The position numbers and the translations under genes are program-made. A stretch of DNA of 64,000 bases from Parvibacter caecicola (GTDB lineage: Bacteria > Actinomycetota > Coriobacteriia > Coriobacteriales > Eggerthellaceae): assembly GCF_003725335.1 (NCBI RefSeq), contig NZ_QIBY01000006.1, forward strand, positions 1-64,000. The letters run 5' to 3'. Shown here piece after piece: positions 1 through 8,448 of the stretch. The notes under the pieces were generated by a model, which made no database searches, was not told the DNA's origin, and saw only the letters and a list, made by a program, of their open reading frames with translations. The stretch's first letter is position 1. The number at the start of each line of letters is the position of its first letter.

Positions 1-785
1 TCTTCGGGAACATTCGAAGACTGTATCCAGGGAATTGCGCCGTTCCAATACTGCTCGTTATCGGTCGAAGGGGTGCCACCCCCATACGTCTTGCCAACAA
101 TCTCCCCCAACCTACGCTGTTCCCAAGGGTCAGTGAAACCCTCGAAACGAATCTCAGGGATGCTCTCTCCCTCTCGGGGGAACATCTTTTCAAGCAGTGA
201 TTGTTTCACTGTCTTAAGCTTATCCGCCTTACGCTGATGAAGGGTGATGAGCGAGTCGAGAGCATCCGCAAGAGAGCCTATCGCCTCCTGCTCTTTTCGA
301 AAGAGAGGTACGCTGACTTCGATTTCTGCAAATTCCTCAAATTTAAGAACCTGAGTATCTTTCGAATTTCCTTGAGATCGTCGCTGATATTGACAGAGCA
401 GGTTGGGGCGCTTGAGCAACCTTGCGAAAAAGCGAGAGGCGGTCATCGAAACCGGTCTTGCCACAACGTAAGCTGGGCTAACAATGCCATCATGCAGACT
501 CGAGTCTACGGCACCTTGCCACATTCTCATGCTGTTGTATACCACGTCCCCCTTGCGCACCACCTTATAGTCGACAAGACTCGCACCGGGATTTATCTCC
601 CTGTCGGAATCCGACGCAGGATATATTCCGTTCGCAACACTAACCGAGAGTATCTCCAAATCGGATGAGCGATCTTCGCTCTCGACAAATAACTCCCCCA
701 ACGTACGCTGTTCCCAAGGGTCGGTGAAACCTCGGAAGCGAAGGGCCGGCACAAGGGCGTTTTCACACTTACGCTGCTCTGACAT
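1..785 (-). CDS. hsdS: Type I restriction-modification specificity subunit HsdS (3' end beyond window)
   Basis: Open reading frame from an ATG at 785 running off the left edge, 261 residues visible. HsdS carries the target-recognition domains that give the HsdMR complex its DNA sequence specificity. The first recognition domain spans about residues 17-190. It is followed by the conserved helical spacer ('LITLHQRKADKLKTVKQSLL') and 'FPREGE', and a second half begins with a near-copy of the N-terminal 'FRGFTDPWEQR' motif ('FEGFTDPWEQR'), then 'GGGTPS', typical of the second domain. The start lies 2 bp past the hsdM stop, so the pair is translationally linked. The family assignment is firm; the recognition sequence cannot be read from this. 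Confidence 0.9.
   Translation of the reverse strand, partial: MSEQRKCENALVPALRFRGFTDPWEQRTLGELFVESEDRSSDLEILSVSVANGIYPASDSDREINPGASLVDYKVVRKGDVVYNSMRMWQGAVDSSLHDGIVSPAYVVARPVSMTASRFFARLLKRPNLLCQYQRRSQGNSKDTQVLKFEEFAEIEVSVPLFRKEQEAIGSLADALDSLITLHQRKADKLKTVKQSLLEKMFPREGESIPEIRFEGFTDPWEQRRLGEIVGKTYGGGTPSTDNEQYWNGAIPWIQSSNVPE
102..139 (-). repeat. hsdS internal direct repeat, distal copy
   Basis: 38 bp nearly identical to 693-730 (two mismatches), encoding the FTDPWEQR(R/T)LGE motif at the start of the second target-recognition domain. Such repeats at domain borders allow recombination between hsdS alleles. Confidence 0.7.
693..730 (-). repeat. hsdS internal direct repeat, proximal copy
   Basis: Partner of 102-139, encoding the FTDPWEQRTLGE motif just ahead of the first target-recognition domain. 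The two copies bracket the first domain and central spacer as an exchangeable block. Confidence 0.7.
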
Positions 786-786
786 G

Positions 787-3294
787 CTATTCACCGCCCA
801 AGAGCTTGCGCAGCTCGGCGACACCCAGCATGTCAAACTCATCGCCCACAAGCTGCCCCAGCATCTCGTCCAGCTCCCTTTCGGCCACGCGTATCTGCCC
901 TGCTATGTCGGCATAAGTGTCCTGATACTTTGCCCGCAGCGTCTCTATCTTCTTAACCAGCTCGTCAATGGACCGCTGCCGCAAATCCACCAGTGCGCTC
1001 ATTAGCGGATCAATCCATTTCTTCTCAAGCAACTCGTACACTTGCTCGTCGGTCAGCGTCTTCATCGCCTCGCACGTTGCCGCACCCAAAGCGACAGCCT
1101 GCTCCTTTACTGCTTTCTTCAAAGCCTTCTGCTGCTTCTGAGCAACGGACAGCAGCTGCTGCTTCTCCTCTATCTCCTCCTCGGTCAAATCGCAGGAAGC
1201 CCCCTCGGCCCTGCCGCCCTCTTCTTCCTGGGGCAGCTCTTCCTTAAGGCTATCGCATTCGCTGGAAACCCGTGCTAGCTCGCCCTCTGCCGCCCGCAAA
1301 GACGCCAACTCTTCGCGAAACAGAGCCTCTTGAACCAAATCAAATGGCAACACGTGCCCTACCCAGCCCTCCTGAACCTCAACATCTTTGCCGCCCTTCT
1401 TCTTTATTACCATCAAAGGGTCAACCTGCCGCACAGCCTCAAAGCCCTCGCTTTGCAGCACCTCCAAATCAGCGGAAATGTCCTTCCAGGCATCGTCCAG
1501 AACCTGAAAGGCCCCGTACTTATCCACTAATTCGAACGGCGCAACGCATTCGAATACAGCCTCGGCAATGGACTCCTCCTCGCCCAGCGAGTCCACCGTC
1601 TCCCAATTGCCAATCAAACCACCCACAAGCTTCCTTCGAAGACCCGAGAAAGCATCTTTATAGTTACGGACGTAGGCGCGGACGGCATCGTTCTCAGCCA
1701 CAGCTTGCGTCAAATCATCAACCCTCAGCGATACCGCATGCTCGTTTGCGGTTGCGAACAACGCCGCCCGCAACCCAGGGAGCGCCTGCCACCAGGCGCT
1801 AAGCTGGTCTACTTCGCTTTTCGGAATACCCCCGAACATCGTCGAATATAAATCCCACGTGGCAGCGGGCTCGGAAGAATCGACATATCGCGGGATGTTC
1901 AGGTTATAGTCGTTGGCGCGAATCTCTTCTTTCTCCACTAAGCGGGAGAAACCCTCGACAGACACGCGGCCATCAACCACATCCACAATACGGCGGATGT
2001 CAGAGGCGCGGAGCCGGTTGCTCTTCCCGGCTTTCTCGAAGCCCTTCGAGGCATCCACAATCAACACGTTGCTTTCATCGCGCTTCTGACGCAACACCAT
2101 GATGATAGTGGGGATGCCGGTGCCGAAGAAAATGTTTGCCGGCAAACCAATGATGGCGGCAATCTTATCATTCTCAATAAGGTTGCGTCGAATGTTGCCC
2201 TCTTCACCGCCACGGAAAAGCACCCCGTGTGGAAGCACGATGCACATAATGCCCGAAGGCTTCAAGTGATACAAATCGTGCAGAAGAAAGGCGTAGTCTG
2301 CCTTTGAGCGAGGTGCCATGCCGTAGGCGAAGCGAATGTCGGTGTCTTTTCCTTCGGGCTCCCAACGCTGCGAATAGGGAGGGTTTGAAACAACGGCATC
2401 CACATAGAGGGGGTCGTACGTGCCGCCGGGGTCGGAATCGTCGAAGTAAGGCCAGTCGTCCTCCAACGTATCGCCGTTGCGAACCACCAGGTTCGATGGC
2501 TTTATGCCGCGCATGACCAAGTTCATACGAGTGAGGTTAAAAGTTGACTGTATCAGCTCTTGCGCATAATAAATTATGCCGTCGTCGTTTCCCATCCGGC
2601 GCTTTACAGCCTCGCCTATCGTAATAAGCAGCGAGCCTGAGCCGCTGGTGGGGTCGTAGATGCGAATCTGGCTCTGATCGCGAAGATGATCGGCCACGAT
2701 CTCTGAAATAAGCACCGACACCTCGTGAGGGGTATAAAACTCGCCAGCCTTCTTGCCTGCGCTTGAGGCGAAATTAGAGATGAGGTATTCGTAAATGTAC
2801 CCAAGTACGTCGTAGTCTTGGCGCCCGCGCATCGGGATAGTTTGAACCAGGTGAATGAGGTCACGAACTGAACGGGTTTGGGAAGCCGCATCGCCTAACT
2901 TGCTAAGGCCGGTCTGCAATGTTGCAAACACGTCCTTGAACACCTCTTGGTACTCGGCGCTCACCAAGCGACTAAACGCGGAAAGGGCATCGTATACGCG
3001 CGCAATCGTGAAATCGTTTCCAACTTCAACCCATGTTGAGAAGAGGTTTTCATAACCGATGAAATAACCAAGGCGGCTCTGGACATATTCGACCATCTCA
3101 CAATCTTCCTCTGTGAGCTGCGTCATATCATCGGCCGACATGCCCTCATCTAGGAGAAACTGCTCCTCTTTCTCGGAGAGATATTTGTAGAAGATGAAAC
3201 CCAGGATAAAGTCCTTGTATTCGCTGGCTTCCACCTTGCCGCGCATGCGATTGGCTGACTCCCAGATTTTTGCTGCGAGCTGCTGCTTGTTCAT
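787..3294 (-). CDS. hsdM: Type I restriction-modification N6-adenine DNA methyltransferase HsdM
   Basis: 835 residues. It transfers methyl from S-adenosylmethionine to adenine in the target set by HsdS. Order: HsdM N-terminal helical domain (about 1-150; 'IWESANRMRGKVEASEYKDFIL'), methyltransferase core with the SAM-binding motif 'YDPTSGSGSLL' near 215 and catalytic 'NPPY' near 306, then a long C-terminal region with charged coiled coil (about 690-820). It is longer than the usual 500-550-residue HsdM and belongs to the long-M class. SAM motif I carries Thr-Ser where Ala-Cys is common, which still fits the GSGS loop. hsdS follows directly; hsdR is not in the window and may lie to the left. 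Confidence 0.95.
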   Translation of the reverse strand: MNKQQLAAKIWESANRMRGKVEASEYKDFILGFIFYKYLSEKEEQFLLDEGMSADDMTQLTEEDCEMVEYVQSRLGYFIGYENLFSTWVEVGNDFTIARVYDALSAFSRLVSAEYQEVFKDVFATLQTGLSKLGDAASQTRSVRDLIHLVQTIPMRGRQDYDVLGYIYEYLISNFASSAGKKAGEFYTPHEVSVLISEIVADHLRDQSQIRIYDPTSGSGSLLITIGEAVKRRMGNDDGIIYYAQELIQSTFNLTRMNLVMRGIKPSNLVVRNGDTLEDDWPYFDDSDPGGTYDPLYVDAVVSNPPYSQRWEPEGKDTDIRFAYGMAPRSKADYAFLLHDLYHLKPSGIMCIVLPHGVLFRGGEEGNIRRNLIENDKIAAIIGLPANIFFGTGIPTIIMVLRQKRDESNVLIVDASKGFEKAGKSNRLRASDIRRIVDVVDGRVSVEGFSRLVEKEEIRANDYNLNIPRYVDSSEPAATWDLYSTMFGGIPKSEVDQLSAWWQALPGLRAALFATANEHAVSLRVDDLTQAVAENDAVRAYVRNYKDAFSGLRRKLVGGLIGNWETVDSLGEEESIAEAVFECVAPFELVDKYGAFQVLDDAWKDISADLEVLQSEGFEAVRQVDPLMVIKKKGGKDVEVQEGWVGHVLPFDLVQEALFREELASLRAAEGELARVSSECDSLKEELPQEEEGGRAEGASCDLTEEEIEEKQQLLSVAQKQQKALKKAVKEQAVALGAATCEAMKTLTDEQVYELLEKKWIDPLMSALVDLRQRSIDELVKKIETLRAKYQDTYADIAGQIRVAERELDEMLGQLVGDEFDMLGVAELRKLLGGE

Positions 3295-3409
3295 AAGTTC
3301 CCCTGTCTGCGTTTGTCCAGTTCAGGAAATTATACCCAACGCTGCGATGCAGCGTGGGGCGGTTGTGGGACACCGAAGGAGCGTTTTTGGTTTTTGGCCC
3401 ACCTCGCAA

Positions 3410-3447
3410 AACCGCCCTCGGCGCGAGAGTGAGCACCGGGGGCGGTT
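3410..3447 (-). terminator. Possible terminator after the B3/B4-domain gene
   Basis: Twelve-base arms (3410-3421 and 3436-3447, one wobble) around a 14-base loop, followed on the minus strand by TTTT. It sits between the B3/B4-domain gene (stop at 3497) and the hsdM start. Confidence 0.4.
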
Positions 3448-3496
3448 GGTTGGATCGCAAGGCCGCGGACAAGCGGCGCCGGTTTGGCGGCGGCAG

Positions 3497-4222
3497 CTAC
3501 TCGTCAATCACCATAGTGGGGTTTTCGCGGGTGATGATTTCCTTGGCGAAGATGTTAGCGCCCAGGTATTCGCTCATCATTTTCGCCAGCTCGTCGATGG
3601 CGGCTTGCAGGTCGGCACTGCGGGCAGGGTCCACCGACTCAATGATGAGGAAGGCCTTTTCCGAGTCGTCGGAAAGCGCGGTGCGCACACCGTCGCGCCA
3701 GTTCCAACAGCGGCAGATGGCGCCGGCGTTATCGCGATAGCACAGCTCCCCTTCCAACGTGGGGGCCTCTTCCTCGTCCCCCAGCGCCAGGAAGCTGTCG
3801 CCGCCTTCGGTGATGCCCAGACGGATGTCGCCGTCCATGGCGTCAATGTCCTCGCCGCCCATCGGTAGCGCGTACTTCAGCGAAATGGTGTTGTAAATGT
3901 CCACCGACGGATTGATCGACCCCACCGGGTTGCCCTTCAGCACGCGCTTGAGCAGGTTCTCCACCGAGCAGCGGGCGCCCTTCTTGGTCTTGAACTTCTG
4001 ATAGGCATCGCGCCACACCGCCACCACTTCATTCTGGGAAATGGTGTTGGAAGTGAGGTGCTGGTCGGCCGCGCCATTGGCCTCGCTCAGCCGGCGGCGA
4101 ATGGCGGCGGCGTCTTCCTCGGCCACCTCGTCGGCCGGACGCATGTCCTGCGCCACCACGATGCCGATCTGCGCTTCGGGGAACAGCTCCCAAAAGGACT
4201 CTTCGGTCACAAATTGCTTCAT
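3497..4222 (-). CDS. B3/B4 tRNA-binding-domain protein (PheT editing-domain-like)
   Basis: 241 residues, the usual size of stand-alone B3/B4 proteins. The domain is homologous to the editing module of phenylalanyl-tRNA synthetase beta; free-standing members are thought to act on mischarged tRNA or amino acids, but their substrate is not established. Visible hallmarks include 'AAIRRRLSEANG', 'NLLKRVLKGNPVGSINPSVD', 'YALPMGGEDID', 'RCWNWRDGVRT' and 'AFLIIESVD'. The start is ATG with an AAAGGAATT ribosome-binding site. A strong hairpin with a U tract lies in its leader (4292-4354), so expression may be attenuated. Family call good, role unknown. Confidence 0.8.
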   Translation of the reverse strand: MKQFVTEESFWELFPEAQIGIVVAQDMRPADEVAEEDAAAIRRRLSEANGAADQHLTSNTISQNEVVAVWRDAYQKFKTKKGARCSVENLLKRVLKGNPVGSINPSVDIYNTISLKYALPMGGEDIDAMDGDIRLGITEGGDSFLALGDEEEAPTLEGELCYRDNAGAICRCWNWRDGVRTALSDDSEKAFLIIESVDPARSADLQAAIDELAKMMSEYLGANIFAKEIITRENPTMVIDE

Positions 4223-4291
4223 GGCAATTCCTTTCTCGGCACGCGCCGTTCGGTGCGTCTTTCGTCATGGGCCGCCATTTCGGCCGGAAAC

Positions 4292-4354
4292 AAAAAGCGC
4301 CTCCAGTGCGAGCATCTTCAAAGGCCTAACGATGCACGCGCGGAAAGCGCTTTT
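4292..4354 (-). terminator. Leader hairpin (possible attenuator) upstream of the B3/B4-domain gene
   Basis: On the minus strand an outer AAAAGCGC...GCGCTTTTTG pairing encloses a second stem (GTGCATC with GATGC-CGCAC) and ends in five U residues, about 70 nt before the B3/B4 start. It could terminate minus-strand transcripts; the plus strand also has a short T run. Confidence 0.5.
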
Positions 4355-4441
4355 CCCACCCGGCGGCAGGCTATGTTTGAGGGCATTATAGTCCATAGGA
4401 GGCTTCCCACATACACTCTTCATGTAGTTCAAAATTAGTGC

Positions 4442-4456
4442 AATATATGTTATATT
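4442..4456 (+). promoter_or_regulatory. Palindrome in the toxin-antitoxin promoter (probable operator)
   Basis: Perfect inverted repeat AATATA-TGT-TATATT, 25 bp before the antitoxin ATG and overlapping a -10-like TATATT. Phd/YefM antitoxins usually bind such palindromes to repress their own operon. Confidence 0.5.
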
Positions 4457-4480
4457 TTTAGCCTATTGAAAGGAGAGGCC

Positions 4481-4783
4481 ATGGCTCCCGCAGTTCCTGC
4501 AATTCGCCCCATCAGTGATCTTCGCACCGATCTCAATGGCATTTGCGAACAAGCAGCTGATTCCCAGCAGCCCATCTTCATGACCAAGAACGGCAAGGCC
4601 ACCCTGGTGGTCATCGATTGCGAAGCCTACGAACGTCAGCGTCAGCACGACCGCTATGTCATAAAGCTTCGGGAAGCCGAGCTGGAGCAGCAATATCATC
4701 CGGAAACGGTCTCGCAAGCGGAGGTCACAAGCCGAGTGGAAGCCATATTGGAACAAGCGCGAAAGCTCGCTTCCCATGCGTGA
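4481..4783 (+). CDS. Type II antitoxin, Phd/YefM family
   Basis: 100 residues from ATG at 4481, chosen because an AAGGAG site lies 6-7 nt before it (an in-frame TTG at 4466 lacks one). The N-terminal half ('PISDLRTDLNGICEQA...PIFMTKNGKATLVVIDCEAYE') is the Phd/YefM fold that dimerises and binds the operator. The C-terminal tail ('EVTSRVEAILEQARK') should wrap the toxin. It overlaps the ParE-like toxin gene by 8 nt. Neutralises the downstream toxin and probably represses the operon through the palindrome at 4442-4456. Confidence 0.9.
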   Translation: MAPAVPAIRPISDLRTDLNGICEQAADSQQPIFMTKNGKATLVVIDCEAYERQRQHDRYVIKLREAELEQQYHPETVSQAEVTSRVEAILEQARKLASHA

Positions 4784-5099
4784 GGTGGTCTACCGTCCCC
4801 GCGCGGCCTTTGACGTCGAATCCATTGTCACCTATATCAGCGTGGTCCTTCACTCTCCGCAAGCAGCTGAGAACTGGTATGCGCAGCTGCTGGAAGCCCT
4901 CGATTTGCTCTGTGGCCAGCCAATGCTGGGGCGCGAATTCAATGACACTTACCTGAAGCACCATAACCGCCGCAGCTTCCTGGTGGGGAGCTACCGCCTG
5001 TTCTACTCGTTCTCCGCGAACACCCTAACGGTCTGGCGCGTTCTGCACACCACCCAAGACATGGACGACTTCGCCCTTGTCGAATGGGAAGAGGGATAG
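4776..5099 (+). CDS. Type II toxin, RelE/ParE superfamily
   Basis: 107 residues, typical length. Hallmarks are the N-terminal 'VVYRPRAAFDVESIVTYIS' strand-helix, 'GREF', and the C-terminal 'NRRSFLVGSYRLFYSF...VWRVLHTTQD' region carrying the conserved Arg/Tyr residues. RelE members cut mRNA on the ribosome and ParE members poison gyrase; sequence alone does not separate them, though the 'YRLFYSF...VWRVLHTTQD' pattern is closer to ParE. It overlaps the Phd/YefM antitoxin, as expected for a functional pair. Confidence 0.88.
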   Translation: MREVVYRPRAAFDVESIVTYISVVLHSPQAAENWYAQLLEALDLLCGQPMLGREFNDTYLKHHNRRSFLVGSYRLFYSFSANTLTVWRVLHTTQDMDDFALVEWEEG

Positions 5100-5157
5100 G
5101 GGGCATCTCCGCAACCTGCCGTTATCCCGACACCTAATTAATCCGTACCTCTGCAAA

Positions 5158-6435
5158 TCAAGATTCAGCTGAACCAGAAGTTTCGCGTTTTGCTTCCACC
5201 CGCTGCTCTACCGAATCGATTACCGCCTGCTGGGAATGAAGATCGGTCTTCTTATAAATGTTGAGAATATGGGCACGGGCCGTATGGTTCGACACCACCA
5301 ACTGCTCCTCAATGTAGGCAGCGTTCCTGCCGCGGGCCATAAGCGCCAGCACTTCGGTCTCCCGACGAGTAAGGCCGTGCTCCCGAGCCATTTCTTCCAC
5401 GGACTCCTTCCACAGCGCCCGAGCGCTTGCAGTCTCCCGCGGTGCAAGACTTTCTTGGACAACAAGGCGAGAGGTGTCCCAGCTGTGGTTCGTGCCCATA
5501 CCCAACACGGTGACTAAGTTCACCAATCCCATGGAGGCCACGGTGAACACATCTAAGTTCTCTATCGATCCGCTGAGCACTAGCAACTGACCCAAGAAAA
5601 GCCCTGTCAAAATTGAACCGAACAAAAGCGCCACCAAGCAAACCGGCAGCAGGAGAGGAAAAGAGAAGGTGGCGTAAAAGTCGAACGCCATGCAAAGCGC
5701 CAACGCCATAAAGCAACAGAACCCTATGGCCAAAATCATGAGCGAGACAAACGACGCCTGGAAGAGCAGGAATAAAGAAAGCCCCGCAACTAGAAAGACC
5801 AGCATTGCCTTCGCCAAAACTTCAAGCGGCCGCGTTTTTGTAAGACAGGGCAGGCCAAGCACCACTGCGCCGGCGAAAATGCAGCCCACGAAAAACCCCA
5901 GCTGCGACAGCCCCTTATTGAGTCCCCCTACATGAACCATGAAAACACAGCCAAACACCGTTCCAATTGCCACCACCAGCAGAAGAAGATAGCCCAAAGG
6001 GAAGGCGAGCAGCTTATAGGACAATGGAGCACGGCTAGCGAATTGTTCTAAGCCCTCGGCCTTCCTTGTCATAGCGAAATAGGCCGCCAGAGCCGCAAGC
6101 CCCAGCAATACGAGCACCAGCGTAAGCGCAACGGTGCTCGCCCGGCCTATGACAACAGCCACAAGCGAATCCACCAAAGCACCCGCCGCCATTGAAGCAG
6201 CGAGGATCGCCGGCAATCGTGCCGGCAATGCGGTGGTAATTCCCACTAGCAGGCCTAACGCCAAAGCGCTGCTGGCCCCAATGAGAAAGCCCACTTCGCC
6301 CATCGAGCGAAACGTCGTGGCTCCCACCAATGCCCGAAAAAACGCTGCGAACAGAAGCGCCAGGGCAACACCCGCCAGCAGATCCGATTTTTTGACCGAG
6401 CCCCAAATGGCACCCCCGTGAATCGTTTCCCCCAT
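5158..6435 (-). CDS. Multi-pass membrane LuxR-type transcriptional regulator
   Basis: 425 residues. About 340 N-terminal residues form some ten to twelve hydrophobic segments (for example 'DLLAGVALALLFAAFFRALV'). A cytoplasmic C-terminal LuxR/GerE helix-turn-helix follows (about 350-410; 'HGLTRRETEVLALMARGRN...HTARAHILNIYKKTDLHSQQ'). Proteins of this build are abundant in Eggerthellaceae and often sit beside molybdoenzyme operons, where they are thought to sense a substrate in the membrane and activate the neighbour. Here it follows the PsrABC-like operon in the same direction, behind a probable terminator. The ligand is unknown. Confidence 0.88.
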   Translation of the reverse strand: MGETIHGGAIWGSVKKSDLLAGVALALLFAAFFRALVGATTFRSMGEVGFLIGASSALALGLLVGITTALPARLPAILAASMAAGALVDSLVAVVIGRASTVALTLVLVLLGLAALAAYFAMTRKAEGLEQFASRAPLSYKLLAFPLGYLLLLVVAIGTVFGCVFMVHVGGLNKGLSQLGFFVGCIFAGAVVLGLPCLTKTRPLEVLAKAMLVFLVAGLSLFLLFQASFVSLMILAIGFCCFMALALCMAFDFYATFSFPLLLPVCLVALLFGSILTGLFLGQLLVLSGSIENLDVFTVASMGLVNLVTVLGMGTNHSWDTSRLVVQESLAPRETASARALWKESVEEMAREHGLTRRETEVLALMARGRNAAYIEEQLVVSNHTARAHILNIYKKTDLHSQQAVIDSVEQRVEAKRETSGSAES

Positions 6436-6529
6436 GGTTTCCCATCCCTCCTACGGCAGGCTCGGACGGTCTACCGCATTCTCTTGCGAAACACTGGCTT
6501 CAAAAAATCCTACCACAGTAAAAGCATTG

Positions 6530-6555
6530 CCAAGCGCCCCCGAAGAGGCGCTTGG
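6530..6555 (-). terminator. Hairpin after the NrfD gene
   Basis: Perfect nine-base arms (CCAAGCGCC / GGCGCTTGG) with an eight-base loop lie about 40 nt past the NrfD stop on the minus strand; a short TTTT follows a few bases later. Likely ends the respiratory operon before the LuxR gene. Confidence 0.5.
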
Positions 6556-6590
6556 TGCAAGCTTTCGTTATGTCATTTGCCCGCAGGCGC

Positions 6591-7811
6591 TTACGAGGCG
6601 GCCCCCTCTGTCACCAAGCCGTCCAAAGCCTCCTGAGCAGGATCCTTAGAACCGGCCGCTGCTGCCTTCTTGGATCCTCCGAGCATTTTCTTGGAAAGGA
6701 TCAGGAAGGCCAGCGTGCCCAGGGCAAAAACGCCAGCCACTATCACATACTCTGCCCAGGTGGGCGAGTAACCCACGGTGGCCTCCCAAACCTCCGCGCC
6801 GCCGATCACGCCCAACGGAGTAGAGACGGCAAACCCGACGAAAGAAGTGAGCAGCACCCACAGGCGCTTGCAGAAGACGCCCACCACAACGCAGGCGCTG
6901 GCAAAGACCACCATTCCCGTCTTCTGACGGTTCTTCGCAAACACCAGGATGCAGAAGGGAACCAAAATGCCCACTATCAGCTCAATCCAGAAGAAGAGGG
7001 CAGTGGCACCGGAGGTCATGATGGCCAGCATATCCGCCCCTTCGGCACCGGGGTAGGCCATGGTGAGGGCTTCGCAACCCACCATGTAGCCGTCGATGGC
7101 AACGCAGGTGGCCAAAAGCCCGGCAAGGTTAGAGAACAGCTTCTTCTCCACGGTGAACCAACCGGCCTTCTGAAGCCCCGCCAGTGCAAGGAGCAGCAGC
7201 GCCAGGCCGGAGTCCATAGCGGAAACCACGAACAGCGGCGCCATAATGGCGGTGTACCAGCCGTCGCGGGCAATCTCCAGGCCGAAGATCCATGCGGTCA
7301 CCGAGTGAACCAGAATGGCCACCGGCAGCGCGAAACGGGAGACGATGCGCACCTTGGACCGAGTCTCGAGGTTCTTGGAAGTCATCATGACCAGATAGAT
7401 GATGTTGATTATCAGGTACAGCGTGATGACGATCATGTCCCAAGCCAGCGGCGACATGAAGTTTAGCCCCACCAGCATGCGCCACACATTCTGTATGCCG
7501 CCCAAGTCGATGAAGATGAACATGCCGGCGCAGCAGATGCACACCGTCGACAGGATGATGGCCGGCAGCGCAACCTTTTTGTACTCCTCGATGTGGAACA
7601 CGCTGGCCGAGGAAGCCACAATCAGACCGCCGGCAGAAAGGCCCACAAAGAACATGAAACAGGTGATGTACAGGCCCCACGAAGTGCCGTCGCTCATGCC
7701 GGTCACCGCAAGGCCGCCCATTAGCTGGTAAATCCACACAGCCACACCAGCAGCGGCAATCAAGCCAAGTGCGCCGCAGAGCGCCTTGAATCCAGAAGAT
7801 GTCTTTTCCAT
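6591..7811 (-). CDS. NrfD/PsrC-type membrane anchor subunit of a molybdoenzyme complex
   Basis: 406 residues with about ten transmembrane helices, as in PsrC/NrfD proteins. Early segments contain 'GTSWGLYITCFMFFVGLSAGG', the typical quinone-site region of the family. It should exchange electrons between menaquinone and the ferredoxin subunit. It is the last gene of the torD-A-B-C operon, 10 bp after the ferredoxin gene. The short C-terminal tail is Ala/Lys rich. The direction of electron flow (reductase or dehydrogenase) cannot be read from this subunit; reductase is the usual arrangement. Confidence 0.9.
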   Translation of the reverse strand: MEKTSSGFKALCGALGLIAAAGVAVWIYQLMGGLAVTGMSDGTSWGLYITCFMFFVGLSAGGLIVASSASVFHIEEYKKVALPAIILSTVCICCAGMFIFIDLGGIQNVWRMLVGLNFMSPLAWDMIVITLYLIINIIYLVMMTSKNLETRSKVRIVSRFALPVAILVHSVTAWIFGLEIARDGWYTAIMAPLFVVSAMDSGLALLLLALAGLQKAGWFTVEKKLFSNLAGLLATCVAIDGYMVGCEALTMAYPGAEGADMLAIMTSGATALFFWIELIVGILVPFCILVFAKNRQKTGMVVFASACVVVGVFCKRLWVLLTSFVGFAVSTPLGVIGGAEVWEATVGYSPTWAEYVIVAGVFALGTLAFLILSKKMLGGSKKAAAAGSKDPAQEALDGLVTEGAAS

Positions 7812-7821
7812 TGCTTTTCTC

Positions 7822-8430
7822 CTAGTCCATATAGTGAACTTGCGGCAGAGTGCCCTTTTCCGGAAGGAGCGTGTAGGTCCTGCCAGTGGCCACCAGTTTC
7901 GAGACCTCGCTCGTGGGGTCGTCGAAGTCGCCGAACACCAATGCCCGCGCCGGGCAGTTGTGCACGCACAGCGGATCCAGCCCCTCGTCGGTGCGGTTCT
8001 TGCACATGGTGCACTTCTCGGCCACGCCCACCCGATGGCGGGGCGCCACCGCTTCGTCTATGACGTTGCCTGCTTCAGAGTGGGGGAAGTAGCTCTGCTG
8101 CGGCCCCCAGTTGAAGGTGCGAGCCCCATAGGGGCAGGCGCCCATGCACATGCGGCAGCCGATGCACTTGTCGGGATCCACCTGCACGCGTCCTTTGTCG
8201 TCCTTGTAGGTGGCACCGGTGGGGCATACTTTTTCGCACGCGGGATTCTCGCAGTGGTTGCAAAGAGCGGGGAAGCTAGCGCGCTTGGCGTTGGGATATT
8301 TCCCCACTTCGAACTTATGCACTTTGCGATAAACCACATTCGGCCCCAAGGCGTTGTAGGTTTTGCAGGAAACCGTGCAACCGTCGCAACCAATGCAGCG
8401 CGATGGCTTGATGACCATTCCCAATTTCAT
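7822..8430 (-). CDS. Four-cluster 4Fe-4S ferredoxin subunit (DmsB/PsrB-like)
   Basis: 202 residues. Four cysteine groups are visible: 'CIGCDGCTVSC' near 12, 'CNHCENPACEKVCP' near 57, 'CIGCRMCMGACP' near 89, and 'CTMCKNR' plus 'CVHNCP' near 140-160. This is the pattern of DmsB, PsrB and NrfC, which carry electrons through four cubane clusters between the membrane anchor and the catalytic subunit. No signal peptide of its own, so it would be co-exported with the Tat-tagged large subunit. Lies between the catalytic and membrane subunit genes, with short spacers of 18 and 10 bp. Confidence 0.93.
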   Translation of the reverse strand: MKLGMVIKPSRCIGCDGCTVSCKTYNALGPNVVYRKVHKFEVGKYPNAKRASFPALCNHCENPACEKVCPTGATYKDDKGRVQVDPDKCIGCRMCMGACPYGARTFNWGPQQSYFPHSEAGNVIDEAVAPRHRVGVAEKCTMCKNRTDEGLDPLCVHNCPARALVFGDFDDPTSEVSKLVATGRTYTLLPEKGTLPQVHYMD

Positions 8431-8448
8431 ATCGTCCTCCTCTCCCGC

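Noticed and set aside
201-668. 155-codon plus-strand frame at the left edge
   Set aside because: Antisense to hsdS, whose reading frame is open across the whole stretch and carries specificity-subunit motifs.
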